Source of the DNA: Zea mays
Lineage: Eukaryota > Streptophyta > Magnoliopsida > Poales > Poaceae
Direction: 5' to 3'
Length of the DNA stretch: 64,000 nucleotides
Assembly: GCF_902167145.1 (NCBI RefSeq)
Contig: NC_050097.1
Location: 39,726,095-39,790,094, forward strand
Below the pieces are notes generated by a model. That model did not search any database. It was not told where the DNA came from and worked only from the letters and a program-made list of their open reading frames with translations. Shown piece after piece: positions 23,421 through 35,109 of this stretch. The first letter of the stretch is position 1. Each line of letters opens with the position of its first letter. The translations under genes and the position numbers were made by a program.

Positions 23421-26400
23421 TTAGCAAAATAAATTCCTAGAATCAAGAATATTGAGCTTATGCCTAAGTTTGGTAAAAGTTTGTTCATCTAGTGGCTTGG
23501 TAAAGATATCGGCTAATTGATCTTTAGTATTAATGTATGCAATCTCGATATCCCCCTTTTGTTGGTGATCCCTAAGAAAATGATACCGAATGGCTATGTG
23601 TTTAGTGCGGCTATGCTCAACGGGATTATCCGCCATGCGGATTGCACTCTCATTATCACATAGAAGAGGAACTTTGGTTAATTTGTAACCATAGTCCCGC
23701 AGGGTTTGCCTCATCCAAAGCAATTGCGCGCAACAATGGCCTACGACAATGTACTCGGCTTCGGCGGTAGAAAGAGCGACCGGATTTTGCTTCTTTGAAG
23801 CCCAAGACACTAAGGATCTTCCCAAGAACTGGCAAGTCCCCGATGTGCTCTTTCTATTAATCTTACACCCCGCCCAATCGGCATCCGAATAACCAATCAA
23901 ATCAAATGTGGATCCCCGAGGGTACCAAAGCCCAAACTTAGGAGTATAAGCCAAATATCTCAAGATTCGTTTTACGGCCGTAAGGTGAGATTCCTTAGGG
24001 TCGGATTGGAATCTTGCACACATGCAAACGGAAAGCATAATGTCCGGTCGAGATGCACATAAATAGAGTAATGAACCTATCATCGACCGGTATACCTTTT
24101 GATCGACGGATTTACCTCCCGTGTCGAGGTCGAGATGCCCATTGGTTCCCATGGGTGTCTTGATGGGTTTGGCATCCTTCATCCCAAACTTGTTTAGAAT
24201 GTCTTGAGTGTACTTTGTTTGGCAAATGAAGGTGCCCTCTTGGAGTTGCTTTACTTGAAATCCTAAGAAATACTTCAACTCCCCCATCATTGACATCTCG
24301 AATTTTTGTGTCATGATCCTACTAAATTCTTCACATGTAGATTCGTTAGTAGACCCAAATATAATATCATCAACATAAATTTGGCATACAAACAAATCAT
24401 TGTCAAAAGTTTTAGTGAATAAAGTAGGATCGGCTTTTCCGACTTTGAAGCCATTAGCAATAAGGAAATCTCTTAGGCATTCATACCATGCTCTTGGGGC
24501 TTGCTTGAGCCCATAAAGCGCCTTGGAGAGCCTATAGACATGGTTAGGGTACTCACTATCTTCAAAGCCAGGAGGTTGCTCAACATAGACTTCTTCCTTG
24601 ATTGGTCCATTGAGGAAGGCACTCTTCACGTCCATTTGATAAAGCTTGAAGCCATGGTAAGTAGCATAGGCTAATAATATGCGAATTGACTCAAGCCTAG
24701 CTACGGGTGCATAGGTTTCACCGAAATCCAAACCTTCGACTTGGGAGTATCCCTTGGCCACAAGTTGAGCTTTGTTCCTTGTCACCACACCATGCTCGTC
24801 TTGCTTGTTGCGGAAGACCCATTTGGTTCCTACAACATTTTGATTAGGACGTGGAACTAAATGCCATACCTCGTTCCTAGTGAAATTGTTGAGCTCCTCT
24901 TGTATCGCCATCACCCAATCCGAATCTTGGAGTGCTTCCTCTACCATGTGTGGCTCAATAGAGGAAACAAAAGAGTAATGCTCACAAAAATGTGCAACAC
25001 GAGATCGAGTGGTTACCCCCTTATGAATGTTGCCGAGGATGGTGTCGACGGGGTGATCTCGTTGGATTGCTTGGTGGACTCTTGGGTGTGGCGGCCTTGG
25101 TTCTTCATCCTCCTTGTCTTGATCGTTTGCATCTCCCCCTTGATCATTGTCGTCATCTTGAGGTGGCTCATTTCTTTGATCTTCTCCTTCATCAACTTGA
25201 GCCTCGTCCTCATTTTGGGTTGGTGAGGATGCTTGCGTGGAGGAGGATGGTTGATCTTGTGCATGTGGAGGCTCTTCGAATTCCTTAGGGCACACATCCC
25301 CAATGGACATGTTCCTTAGCGCGATGCACGGAGCCTGTTCTTCACCTATCTCATCAAGATCAACTTGCTCTACTTGAGAGCCGTTAGTCTCATCAAACAC
25401 AATGTCACAAGAAACTTCAACTAGTCCTGAGGACTTGTTAAAGACTCTATATGCCCATGTGTTTGAATCATATCCTAGTAAAAAGCCTTCTACAGTCTTA
25501 GGAGCAAATTTAGATTTTCTACCTCTTTTAACAAGAATAAAGCATTTGCTACCAAAGACTCTAAAATATGAAATATTGGGCTTTTTACCGGTTAGGAGTT
25601 CATATGATGTCTTCTTGAGGATTCGGTGTAGATATAACTGGTTGATGGCGTAGCAAGCGGTGTTGACCGCCTCGGCCCAAAACCGATCCGGTGTCTTGTA
25701 CTCATCAAGCATGGTTCTTGCCATGTCCAATAGAGTTCGATTCTTCCTCTCCACTACACCATTTTGTTGTGGGGTGTAGGGAGAAGAGAACTCATGCTTG
25801 CTACCCTCCTCCTCAAGGAAGCCTTCTATTTGTGAGTTCTTGAACTCCGTCCCGTTGTCGCTTCTAATTTTCTTGATCCTTAAGCCGAACTCATTTTGAG
25901 CACGTCTCAAGAATCCCTTTAAGGTCTCTTGGGTATGGGATTTTTCCTGCAAAAAGAACACCCAAGTGAAGCGAGAATAATCATCCACAATAACTAGACA
26001 GTAGTTACTCCCGCCGATGCTTATGTAAGCAATCGGACCGAATAGATCCATGTGTAGGAGCTCCAGTGGCCTGTCAGTCGTCATGATGTTCTTGTGTGGA
26101 TGATGAACGCCAACTTGCTTCCCAGCTTGGCATGCGCTACAAATCCTGTCTTTCTCAAAATAAACATTTGTTAATCCTAAAATGTGCTCTCCCTTTAGAA
26201 GCTTATGAAGATTCTTCATCCCAACATGGGCTAGTCGGCGGTGCCAGAGCCAACCCATGTTAGTCTTAGCAATTAAGCAAGTGTCGAGTTTAGCTCTATC
26301 AAAATCTACCAAGTATAGCTGACCCTCTAACACTCCCTTAAATGCTATTGAATCATCACTTCTTCTAAAGACAGTGACACCTACATCAGTAAAGAGACAG

Positions 26401-26660
26401 TTGTAGCCCATTTGACATAGTTGAGATACAGAAAGCAAATTGTAATCTAATGAATCAACAAGAAAAACATTGGAAATGGAATGGTCAGGAGATATAGCTA
26501 TTTTACCCAAACCTTTGACCAAACCTTGGTTTCCATCCCCGAATGTGATAGCTCATTGGGGATCTTGGTTTTTCTCGTAGGAGAACATCTTCTTCTCCCC
26601 TGTCATGTGGTTTGTGCACCCGCTATCGATGATCCAACTTGAGCCACCGGATGCATAAAC
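23421..26660 (-). pseudogene. pol: Element D Pol polyprotein with nonsense codon
   Basis: The frame spans 1080 codons from the GTT at 26660. The protease motif DSGCTNHM is at about 26605-26630. A TGA at 26553-26555 stops the frame about 35 codons in, just after the protease active site. The remaining 1033 codons (integrase, RT with YVDDIIFGS, RNase H) are open. The stop lies where element C has CGA, so it fits CpG decay. Other changes include substitutions in conserved RT and RNase H blocks (for example AEAEYIVVG where C has AEAEYIAAG). A TAG at 26661-26663 directly precedes the first pol codon in frame, as in C. Confidence 0.9.
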
Positions 26661-26673
26661 CTACAAAACAAGT

Positions 26674-29336
26674 TTAGTTCTTGTCTTTAGGTACCCAAAC
26701 GGTTTTGGGTCCTTTGGCATTAGAAACAAGAACTTTGGGTACCCAAACACAAGTCTTGGAGCCCTTGTGTTTGCCCCCAACAAACTTGGCAACTACCTTG
26801 CCGGATTTGTTAGTAAGCACATATGATGCATCAAAAGTTTTGAATGAAATGTCATGATCATTTGATGTACTAGGAGGTTTCTTCTTAGGCAACTTAGCAC
26901 GAGTTGGTTGCCTAGAACTAGATGTCTCACCCTTATACATAAAAGCATAATTAGGGCAGAGTGAGACTTCCTAGAATGAATTCTCCTAATTTTGCTCTCG
27001 GGATAACCGACAGGGTACAAAATGTAACCCTCGTTATCCTGAGGCATGGGAGCCTTGCCTTTAACAAAGTTAGACAATCTTTTAGGAGGGGCACTAAGTT
27101 TGACATTGTTTCCACTTTGGAAGCCAATGCCGTCCTTGATGCCAGGGCGTCTCCCACTATAGAGCATACTTCTAGCAAATTTAATTTTTTCATTCTCTAA
27201 GTTATGCTCGGCAATTTTAGCATCTAGCTTTGCTATATGATCATTTTGTTGTTTAATTAAGACCATGTGATCATGAATAGCATTAATATCAACATCTCTA
27301 CATCTATCACAAATAGACACATGCTCAACGGTAGATGTAGAGGGTTTGCAAGAATTAAGTTCAACAATCTTAGCACGCAAAATATCATTTTTATCTCTAA
27401 GATCGGAAATTGTAACATTGCAAACATCAAAATCTTTAGCCTTAGCAATCAATTTCTCATTCTCATTTCTAAGGCTAGCAAGAGAAACATTCAACTCATA
27501 AATCTTAGCAAGTAAATCAACATTATCATCTCTAAGATTGGGAATTGAAATATCACAAACATGTGAATCAATCTTAGCAATTAATCTAGCATTTTCATTT
27601 CTAAGGTTGTTGATAGTGTCATGTCAAGTGCTTAGCTCACTAGTAAATTTCTCACATTTTTCAACTTCTAGAGCATACGCATTTTTAACCTTAACATGCT
27701 TCTTATTTTCTTTAATAAGAAAGTCCTCTTGGGAGTCCAAGAGATCATCCTTCTCATGGATGGCACTAATTAGTTCATTTAATTTTTCCTTTTGTTGCAT
27801 GTTGAGGTCGGCAAAAAGGGTACGCAAATTATCTTCCTCATCACTAGCATTATCATCACTAGAGGACTCATATTTAGTGGAGGATTTGGATTTAACCTTC
27901 TTCTTTTTGTCGTCCTTTGCCATGAGGCACTTGTGGCCGACGTTGGGGAAGAGAAGTCCCTTGGTGACGGCGATGTTGGCGGCGTCCTCATCGGAGGAGG
28001 AGTCGGTGGAGCTCTCGTCCGAGTCCCACTCCTGGCAAACATGGGCATCGCCGCCCTTCTTCTTGTAGTACTTCTTCTTCTCCTTTCTTCTCCCCTTCTT
28101 GTCGTCGCCCCTGTCACTGTCACTAGAAATAGGACATTTTGCTATAAAGTGACCGGGCTTACCACACTTGTAGCAAACTTTCTTGGAGCGGGGCTTGTAA
28201 TCTTTCCCCCTCCTTTGCTTGAGGATTTGGCGGAAACTCTTGATGATGAGTGTCATTTCCTCGTTGTCGAGCTTGGAGGCGTCGATGGGTGTTCGACTTG
28301 GGGTAGATTCCTCCTTTTCTTCCGTCGCCTTGAATGCGACCGGTTGTGCCTTGGGTGTGGAGGAGGTGCCTTGCTCGATGATTTTCTTTGAGCCTTTAAT
28401 CATTAGCTCAAAGCTCACAAATTTACCTATTACTTCCTCGGGAGACATTAGCTTATATCTAGGATCACCTCGAATTAATTGAACTTGTGTAGGGTTAAGA
28501 AATACGAGGGATCTAAGAATAACCTTGACCATCTCATGGTCATCCCATTTTTCGCTCCCGAGGTTGCGCACTTGATTCACCAAGGTCTTCAAGCGGTTGT
28601 ACATAGCTTGTGGATCCTCCCCTTGGTGTAGCATGAAGCGACCGAGCTCCCCCTCGATCGTCTCCCGCTTGGTGATCTTTGTCACCTCGTCTCCTTCGTG
28701 CGCGGTCTTGAGTACGTCCCAAATCTCCTTCACACTTTTTAACCCTTGCACCTTATTATACTCCTCTCGACTTAGAGAGGCGAGGAGTATAGTGGTGGCT
28801 TGGGAGTTAAAGTGGTGAATTTGGGCCACCTCGTCCGAGTCGTAGTCTTCATCCCCTACGGATGGTACCTGTACACCAAACTCAACAACATTCCATATGC
28901 TTGTGTGGAGTGAGGTTAGATGGTGCCTCATTTTGTCACTCCACATATTATAATCTTCACCGTAAAAAACCGGTGGTTTGCCTAATGGAACGGAGAGTAA
29001 CGAAGTACGCTTTGAAATGTGGGGGTAGCGTAGGGGGATCTTACTATACTTCTTGCGCTCTTGGCGCTTAGAAGTTACGAACGGTGCATCGGAGTCGGAG
29101 GTCGATGGTGATGAAGAGTCGGTCTCGTAGTAGACCACTTTCCTCATCCTCTTGTGCTTGTCACCTCTCCGATGCGACTTGTGGGAAGAGGATTTCTTCT
29201 CTTTTCCCTTCCCTTTGTTGGAGGAGTTCTTCTTCTCCTTCCTCTTGTTGCGGGACTCTTCCGATGAAGTCGACCCGTGGCTTGTAGTGGGCTTGTCGCC
29301 GGTCTCCATCTCCTTCTTGGCATGATCTCCCGACAT
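26674..29336 (-). pseudogene. gag: Element D Gag, one nonsense codon and one frameshift
   Basis: The frame starts at the ATG at 29336 and has the same layout as Gag of C: a basic serine-rich N-terminus, capsid-type region, CCHC zinc knuckle CYKCGKPGHFIAKC (about 28130-28175), acidic patch and coiled coil. A TGA at 27624-27626 interrupts the coiled coil; the matching codon in G is cysteine TGC. A 1-bp deletion near 26955-26962 shifts the frame about 90 codons before the C-terminus, which is recovered in the next frame at 26674-26940. Any protein made would lack the C-terminal part. Confidence 0.9.
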
Positions 29337-29370
29337 CACTTCGAGCGGTTAGGCTCTAATGAAGCACCGA

Positions 29371-29382
29371 GCTCCGATACCA
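29371..29382 (-). other. Primer binding site of element D (altered)
   Basis: The complement reads tggtatcggagc. It differs from the tggtatcagagc of A, C and G by one base in the tRNA-pairing segment. Confidence 0.8.
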
Positions 29383-29384
29383 AT

Positions 29385-30677
29385 TGAAAGTCGCCTAGAG
29401 GGGGGGGTGAATAGGGTGAAACTGAAATTTACAAAATTAATCACAACCACAAGCCGGGTTAGTGTTAGAAATAATAATGAGTCCGAGAGAGAGGGCCCAA
29501 AACAAATCGCAAGCGAATGAAGAGTGTGACACGCGGATTTGTTTTACCGAGGTTCGGTTCTCGCAAACCTACTCCTCGTTGAGGAGGCCACAAAGGCCGG
29601 GTCTCTTTCAACCCTTACCCTCTCTCAAACGGTCCCGCGGACCGAGTGAGCTTCTCTTCTCAAATCAAACCAGGAACAAAACTTCCCCGCAAGGACCACC
29701 ACACAATTGGTGTCTCTTGCCTTGGTTACAATGGAGTTTTGATCATAAGAACAAGTGAGAAAGAAAAGAAACAATCCAAGCGCAAGAGCTCAAAAGAACA
29801 CGGCAAATCTCTCTCGCTAATCACTAAAGCCTTGTGTGGAATCGGAGAGGATTTGATCACTTGGGTGTGTCTAGAATTGAATGCCTAGCTCTTGTAAGTG
29901 GTTGAGAAGTGGAAAACTTGGATGATTTGAATGTGGGGTGGTTGGGGGTATTTATAGCCCCAACCACCAAACTAGCCGTTTGGTGGAGGCTGTCTGTCGT
30001 ATGGTGCACCGGACAGTCCGGTGCACACCGGACATGTCCGGTGCGACAGCCACGTCACCAGGCCGTTAGGGTTCCGACCGTTGGAGCTCTGACTGCTGGG
30101 CCCGCCTGGATGTCCGGTGGCGCACCGGACATGCAATGTAGAGTGTCCGGTGCGCCAGCATGGGCGTGCCTGCCTTCTGCGCGCTCTGGCGCGCATTCAA
30201 TGCGCCTGTAGGTAGCCGTTGGCGTCGAAGTAGCCGTTACTTCGTTGTCACACCGGACATGTCCGGTAAATTATAGCGGACTAGCCATTGCGAATTCCCG
30301 AAGCTGGTGAGTTCAGAGTCGCTTCATTCTTGGAGCACCGGACACTGTCCGGTGTATACCGGACAGTCTAGTGAATTATAGCGCGGCGGCTCCGAGAATT
30401 CCCGAAGGTGAGGAGTTCAGCGTGTGGAGAACCCTGGTGCACCGGACATGTCCGGTGGTGCACTGGACAGTCCGGTGCGCCAGACCAGGGTGCCTTCGGT
30501 TGTCCCTTTGCTCCTTTTGTTGAACCCTTTTCTTGGTCTTTTTATTGGCTTATTGTGAACCTTTGGTACCTGTATAACTTATAGACTTGGGCAAACTAGT
30601 TAGTCCAATTATTTGTGTTGGGCAATTCAACCACCAAAATTAGTTTAGGAAATAGGTGTAAGCCTAATTCCCTTTCA
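29385..30677 (-). repeat. Element D 5' LTR (1293 bp)
   Basis: The partner of 21319-22606. The TATA box on the element strand is the complement of tatttatag near 29948-29957. The target copy actgg follows directly. The palindrome array lies at about 30005-30480. Confidence 0.93.
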
Positions 30678-30682
30678 ACTGG

Positions 30683-33069
30683 CGCTGCCACCTTCACCAA
30701 GCAGACCTCCTGACGCTCCTGCTTGCGGTGCCGAGCCGAGGCATTCGCCGCCTGCCCGTCGTAGATCATGAAGCAGTTGCGGACCTCTGGGAACTCCTCT
30801 TCCTTGCCACCCTCCTTGTTGTCGTCATGGCTCTTGCCATCTTCCGCCGGAGGCCCAGCCATATGGAAGTAGCGCCGGAGCATGACACATTCTTCGAGGG
30901 TGTGCTTGACGGGCCCCTGGTGATAGGGGCACGGCTCCTTGAGCATCTTGTCGAATGCGCCGGCCCCTCCAGGAGGTTTCCGAGGGTTCCTGTGCTCGGC
31001 CGCAGCGACGAGATTCGCGTCAGCGGCGTCGCACTTTGCTTGCGACTTGTTCTTGGCCTTTTTCTTCGTGCCCCGTGGGGCGGTCACCTCGGGGGTGTCT
31101 GTCTTTGGCTCTCCCTGAGGCTGCTTGTCCTTTCGGAAGATGGCTTCGACCGCCTCCTGACCCGAGGCGAACTTGGTGGCGACGTCCACCAGTTCGCTCG
31201 CACGGGTGGGAGTCTTGCGCCCCAGTTTGCTCACCAGGTCTCGACATGTGGTGCCGGTGAGGAAAGCCCCGATGACATCCAAGTCGGTAACGTTGGGCAG
31301 CTCGGTGCGCTGCTTCGAAAACCGCCGGATGTACTCTCGGAGGGACTCCCCCGGCTGCTGGCGGCAGCTTCGGAGATCCCACGAGTTCCCAGGGCGCATG
31401 TACGTACCTTGGAAGTTTCCCATGAAAGCCTTGACCAGATCGTCCCAGTCGGAGATCTGCACAGGAGGCAGATGCTCCAGCCAGGCTCGGGCGGCGTCGG
31501 AGAGGAAAAGGGGTAGATTACGGATGATGAGGTTGTCATCATCCGCCCCTCCCAACTGGCATGCCAGTCGGTAGTCTGCGAGCCACAGCTCCGGCCTCGT
31601 CTCCCCCGAGTACTTGGTGATGGTAGTCGGGGCTCGGAAACGGGCAGGGAACGGCGCTCGTCGTATGGCCCGGCTGAAGACCCGCAGACCTGGTGGTTCG
31701 GGCGAAGGACTGCGATCCTCCTCGCTGTTGCAGCGTCCCCCACGCCTGGGATGGTAGCCTCGACGCACCTTCTCGTCGAGGCGGGCTCGATGGTCGAGAT
31801 GGTGGTGCTCGTTGCCGGGGCGATCCCAGGCGGCATGCGCCTCGTCCCGCGTGCGCTCGGGATGGACCGAGGCTTCCCGAATGCGTCGAGAGGACACCGC
31901 GTGATGCTCCGAGGGGTCAGCTCGCCTCCGGGAGGCGAAGCTCTCGGCTCGTCGACCTGCGGCGCCTTCCAGGAGATCCCTGAGTTCGCCCTGGTTGCGC
32001 CGTCCCTCGGTGGTGGATGGTTCCGGCATGGCTCGAAGTAGCATCGCCGCTGCAGCTAGGTCCTGGCCGGACCTGCTGATGGCCGGGGGCAGCGCCGCCT
32101 TGGCATTGTCGACGATGCGGCGCCGGATGTCTTGGGCCCGATGACAGGCTTCTCCGGTGAGTGTTCGGCCTGCCCACTCCTGCTCGATGTTCTGTCGGAG
32201 CTGCACAAGCCGGCCTGCTTCCCCGTTGACCCGGGCCTGCATCTCACAGATTTGCTCGAGCTGTATGTCCTGACCCCTCGCAGGGACTAGGACCACAGCT
32301 AGCTCCCGCGGGATGTCAACACGAGATGCGGGCCCAGGGGGATTGTCAACCTCTGGCATACCGAGGTGGTTTGCTTCGTTGTGATCTCCCTAATCGACGT
32401 GGAAACATTCGCGACTTGGCCGTAACCCTCGTTGTCAAGGTCATGGCCATCGTCAGAACAACCGGAGAGGCAGTGGTCACATGTGGTCATGAAGTCCCGC
32501 ATGGCACCGGGGTCATTGAAGCCAGAGAAATTCCAACCGGAGTCGGGGTCGTCCTCTTCCTCAGAACCCGCCGGTCCGAAGGTTGAGACGGCTGTTAGTC
32601 GGTCCCAGGTCGACCACATGTGGTACCCCGGAAGGTTTGGATACGCCTTTACGAAGGCGCTCACCGTAGCGGGGTCGCTAGGTGCATCGAAGCTGAATCA
32701 AAAAGGTACGGGATGGAAAACGGACGGTACCTCTTGGTCGAGAGACGGTGGTGAGGTCGCGTCGGGGGCGGAGCACACCGTCATCTCAGATACGAGGGTA
32801 ACGCCCAGCAGATCCTTTGCGAGGGTGCTGGCGTCATCAGTCCGCTTGGGGCTGACACGTCGAGGGGAGGTGACACCCGTCGTCGTCTCAGGTGCGAGGG
32901 TAACGCCCAGCAGATCCTTTACGAGGGTGCTGGCGTCATCAGTCCGCTTGGGGCTGACACGTCGCGGGGAAGTGACACCCGCCGTCGTCTCAGGTGCGAG
33001 GGCAATGCCCGACATGTCCCCTGGGGGAGTGCCGGCGTCGTCGACTCGCTCTGGTGCGACAGCCATCAA
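30683..33069 (-). pseudogene. gag: Element B Gag (broken)
   Basis: The minus strand encodes a gypsy Gag. An N-terminal part carries a 34-residue repeat (about 32780-33010). A segment with YPNLPGYHMWSTWDRL follows near 32620. After a charged region comes the retrotransposon gag domain, with WLADYRLACQLGG, ARAWLEHLPP and ESLREYIRRFSKQR (about 31280-31610). A Cys/His segment PCPYHQGPVKHTLEEC near 30890-30940 is the zinc-knuckle-like part. The frame is broken by TGA at 32698-32700, a 1-bp loss near 32415-32422 and TAG at 32390-32392. It is then open to the D insertion and continues in phase into the protease. The start at 33069 is the first ATG of the frame and is uncertain. Confidence 0.85.
32780..33010 (-). 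repeat. 102-bp tandem repeat in the 5' part of element B gag
   Basis: The pattern gagggtaacgcccag recurs at 32794 and 32896, and a diverged copy at 32998, a period of exactly 102 bp. The repeat is in frame on the minus strand and gives 34-residue units (for example SPKRTDDASTL..KDLLGVTL). About 2.3 copies are present. Confidence 0.85.
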
Positions 33070-33375
33070 GGTGCCGCCTCCTGCGTGGCCATGGTTGCCT
33101 CGTCTCTGCCTCCTCCAGCGAGGAGGGTGGCGAGGACGACCGGAGCGCTCCTCTTCCGCCGCGGGGAGATGTTGTCGCCGAGCTCGCCGCCGCCGGGCGA
33201 GTCAGAGACCATCGTTGTCGTCGCACCGCAGGGGGAGAAGTACCATGTCGTAGCTGCCGTCGAGGGACATGAACTCGAGACTCCCGAAGCGGAGCACCGT
33301 CCCGGGCTGAAGAGGTTGCTGAAGACTCCCCATCTGGAACTCAACAGGAAGGTGTTCGTTAACACGCAGCAGGCC

Positions 33376-33393
33376 CCTACCTGGTGCGCCAAC
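33376..33393 (-). other. Primer binding site and leader of element B
   Basis: The complement begins gttggcgcaccaggtagg directly after the LTR end. TTGGCGCACCAGG-type primer sites are usual for maize Tat-type gypsy elements. The primer tRNA was not identified here. The bases 33070-33375 are untranslated leader. Confidence 0.65.
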
Positions 33394-34445
33394 TGTCGGC
33401 GTTTCGGACCCGGGGGGTCCCTGGACCGACGAGTGAAATCGCTGCGTGCCCCTGCCCAGATGGGTTGGCGCGGGATGGAACACAAGAGGTGGGACAAGCC
33501 TTGTATTATCCTGCACCAGGGGTGCCGCTCGTAGTAGGGGTTACAAGCGCGTCGCGTGAGGGAGAGAGAGAGACAGAGAGCGGGCGCCCGTTCGTCCGCT
33601 CCTTCCCCCGCGCGAACCCCCCTCAGGATGGCCCTGGACCTCCCTTTTATAGACGCAAGGAGAGGGTCCAGATGTACAACAGGGGGCATAGCTATGCGCT
33701 AACGTGTCCGGCAGAGGAGTGCCTAAGCCCTGCGTACATGCCAACGTGGCTGTCGGGGGAGAGCTTGGGCCCTGTACACGTGATGGCGTGGCCGTCGGAG
33801 ACTTCTCTTGAGGCCGAGGCCGGGGTCGGGCGAGGACGCGATTCCTCCCGAGACCGAGGTCGAGGCCGAGTCCGGGGGTCGGGCGAGGCGGAGACCTCCT
33901 CCCGAGGCTGGAGCCTGAGGTCGGGCGAGGCAGAGCTTCCTGTTGCGCCCAAGGGCGAACTCGGTGGTTGATCGTGACTTGTTGTCAGTCTTTGGCTGGG
34001 TGGTTGACACGGTAGTCGGAGCAGGGCGAGCGGCGCTGTTTTCCTGTCACATCAGACAATAAAGAAGAGGGGCGAAGTGACTGCGGTCACTTCGGCCTGG
34101 CCGACTGAGGCGTGTGTGTCAGAATACGGTGTCAGACATCCCCTGCATTGAATGCACATGCGAAGTGGTCAGTTGGTGAGGCGGTCTGGCCAAGGTTGCT
34201 TCACAACGAAGCCTGCCCGAGCCGAGCTTCGGGAGAGCCGAGGGGCGCCCGCTGCCTGAGGAGGCCCTCGGGCGAGGCGTGAACTCGTCTGGGACTACTG
34301 CTCCAGCCCGAGGCTGGGCTCGGGTGAGATCGCGTCCCTTGGGTAGACGAAGCCTTGACTTGAACCGCGCCCGTCAGCTAGTCTGAGGGTGTTTACCAGC
34401 CATGATTAGGAGAGTTGGAGGTACCCCTAATTATGGTACCCGACA
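33394..34445 (-). repeat. Element B 5' LTR (1052 bp)
   Basis: On the plus strand it starts tgtcggcgtttcgg and ends ggtacccgaca. Both ends form the short inverted repeat TGTCGG / CCGACA expected of an LTR. The sequence is GC rich with many cgaggc/gccgag motifs. The partner LTR lies outside the window. Confidence 0.85.
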
Positions 34446-34695
34446 ATAATACTGTAGTATTTATGTCATGTACAATTGTAAACTACGATATCACAAAACT
34501 ATAATATTTTAAAACCACATTACCAAACAGACCCTTAATATTTTTAGTTTTTACAGTTTTAGAGTAATATGGTATTTGATGATACTACGTTCATACTTGT
34601 CATCCACGTCAAGTCGCTTAGGCAAGAGGAGATCGTGCTCGCCGCACAGGTACCGTACATCTCATCAACAAAATCCGATAAATCAATTCCCATAG

Positions 34696-34757
<62 letters not shown>

Positions 34758-35109
34758 GTGCGCACAATACATACAACCATATTATATTTGGTAAATTTTT
34801 GAATTTTTTATTTTTAAGATATTAGATGGTTTTTATACTTTTTATTTTTAATCTGTTGGATGATTGTAAGACCTTTTATTTGAATATTTTGTATTTAGTA
34901 AATTTTTTATTTACATGCATTTACATTGTTAAAACAAATTAAACTAGACCACCCATTACTAAAATCATACCTAGGCCACCGGATCTACTAGCCCCACAGC
35001 CTAGATCAAAGAAGTGGAGATCGATGAGGCTTTGCACATAACAAGGCAGATCAATCTTGTTCTTTGATCCAACCAGTCGGAGTTACTCTTCTTGAAGTAA
35101 ATAATTCAT
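34446..35109. other. AT-rich intergenic stretch with TA microsatellite
   Basis: A (TA)n run of about 50 bp lies at 34699-34748 and passes into a short (CA)n run. The rest is AT-rich sequence with no supported gene. Open frames across the TA run are artefacts. Confidence 0.8.

Larger units (their letters stand above)
21319..30677 (-). mobile_element. Element D: complete but older Ji-like Sirevirus
   Basis: A complete 9359-bp minus-strand element. Its LTRs are 1288 and 1293 bp, with a perfect target duplication actgg (21314-21318 and 30678-30682). By eye the LTRs differ at about 29 positions plus four small indels, two of which are palindrome-unit gains or losses. That is about 2.3 percent, or roughly 0.9 million years at 1.3e-8 per site per year. 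Gag has a nonsense codon and a frameshift, pol has a nonsense codon and the primer site is altered, so the copy is dead. It splits element B between gag and protease. Confidence 0.95.
1..34445 (-). mobile_element. Element B: Ty3/gypsy (Tat-type) LTR retrotransposon, left part outside window
   Basis: This minus-strand gypsy element is the host of three later insertions. Its own sequence in the window is 1-188, 9140-11346, 20884-21318 and 30683-34445. Read on the minus strand from the right these give LTR, primer site, gag, protease, reverse transcriptase, RNase H and the start of the linker before integrase. Integrase and the 3' LTR lie left of the window. At each of the three insertion points the frame continues in phase once the insert and one 5-bp target duplication are ignored, so all pieces belong to one element. 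The coding region has several stops and one frameshift, so this copy is dead. The LTR terminus (tgtcgggtacc... on the element strand) and the gag resemble the maize Huck/Flip group, but the family is not settled. The right target-site copy would be ataat at 34446-34450; its partner is not visible. Confidence 0.9.

Noticed and set aside
30728..31516. 262-codon plus-strand frame opposite gag of element B
   Set aside because: The minus strand has a clear gypsy Gag domain. The plus frame is its GC-rich shadow.
33384..33971. Open frames in the LTR of element B (both strands)
   Set aside because: They are low-complexity, arginine/glycine-rich translations of a GC-rich LTR with no domain.
34559..34802. 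Open frames with long IY or YI repeats
   Set aside because: They are only the translation of the TA microsatellite.
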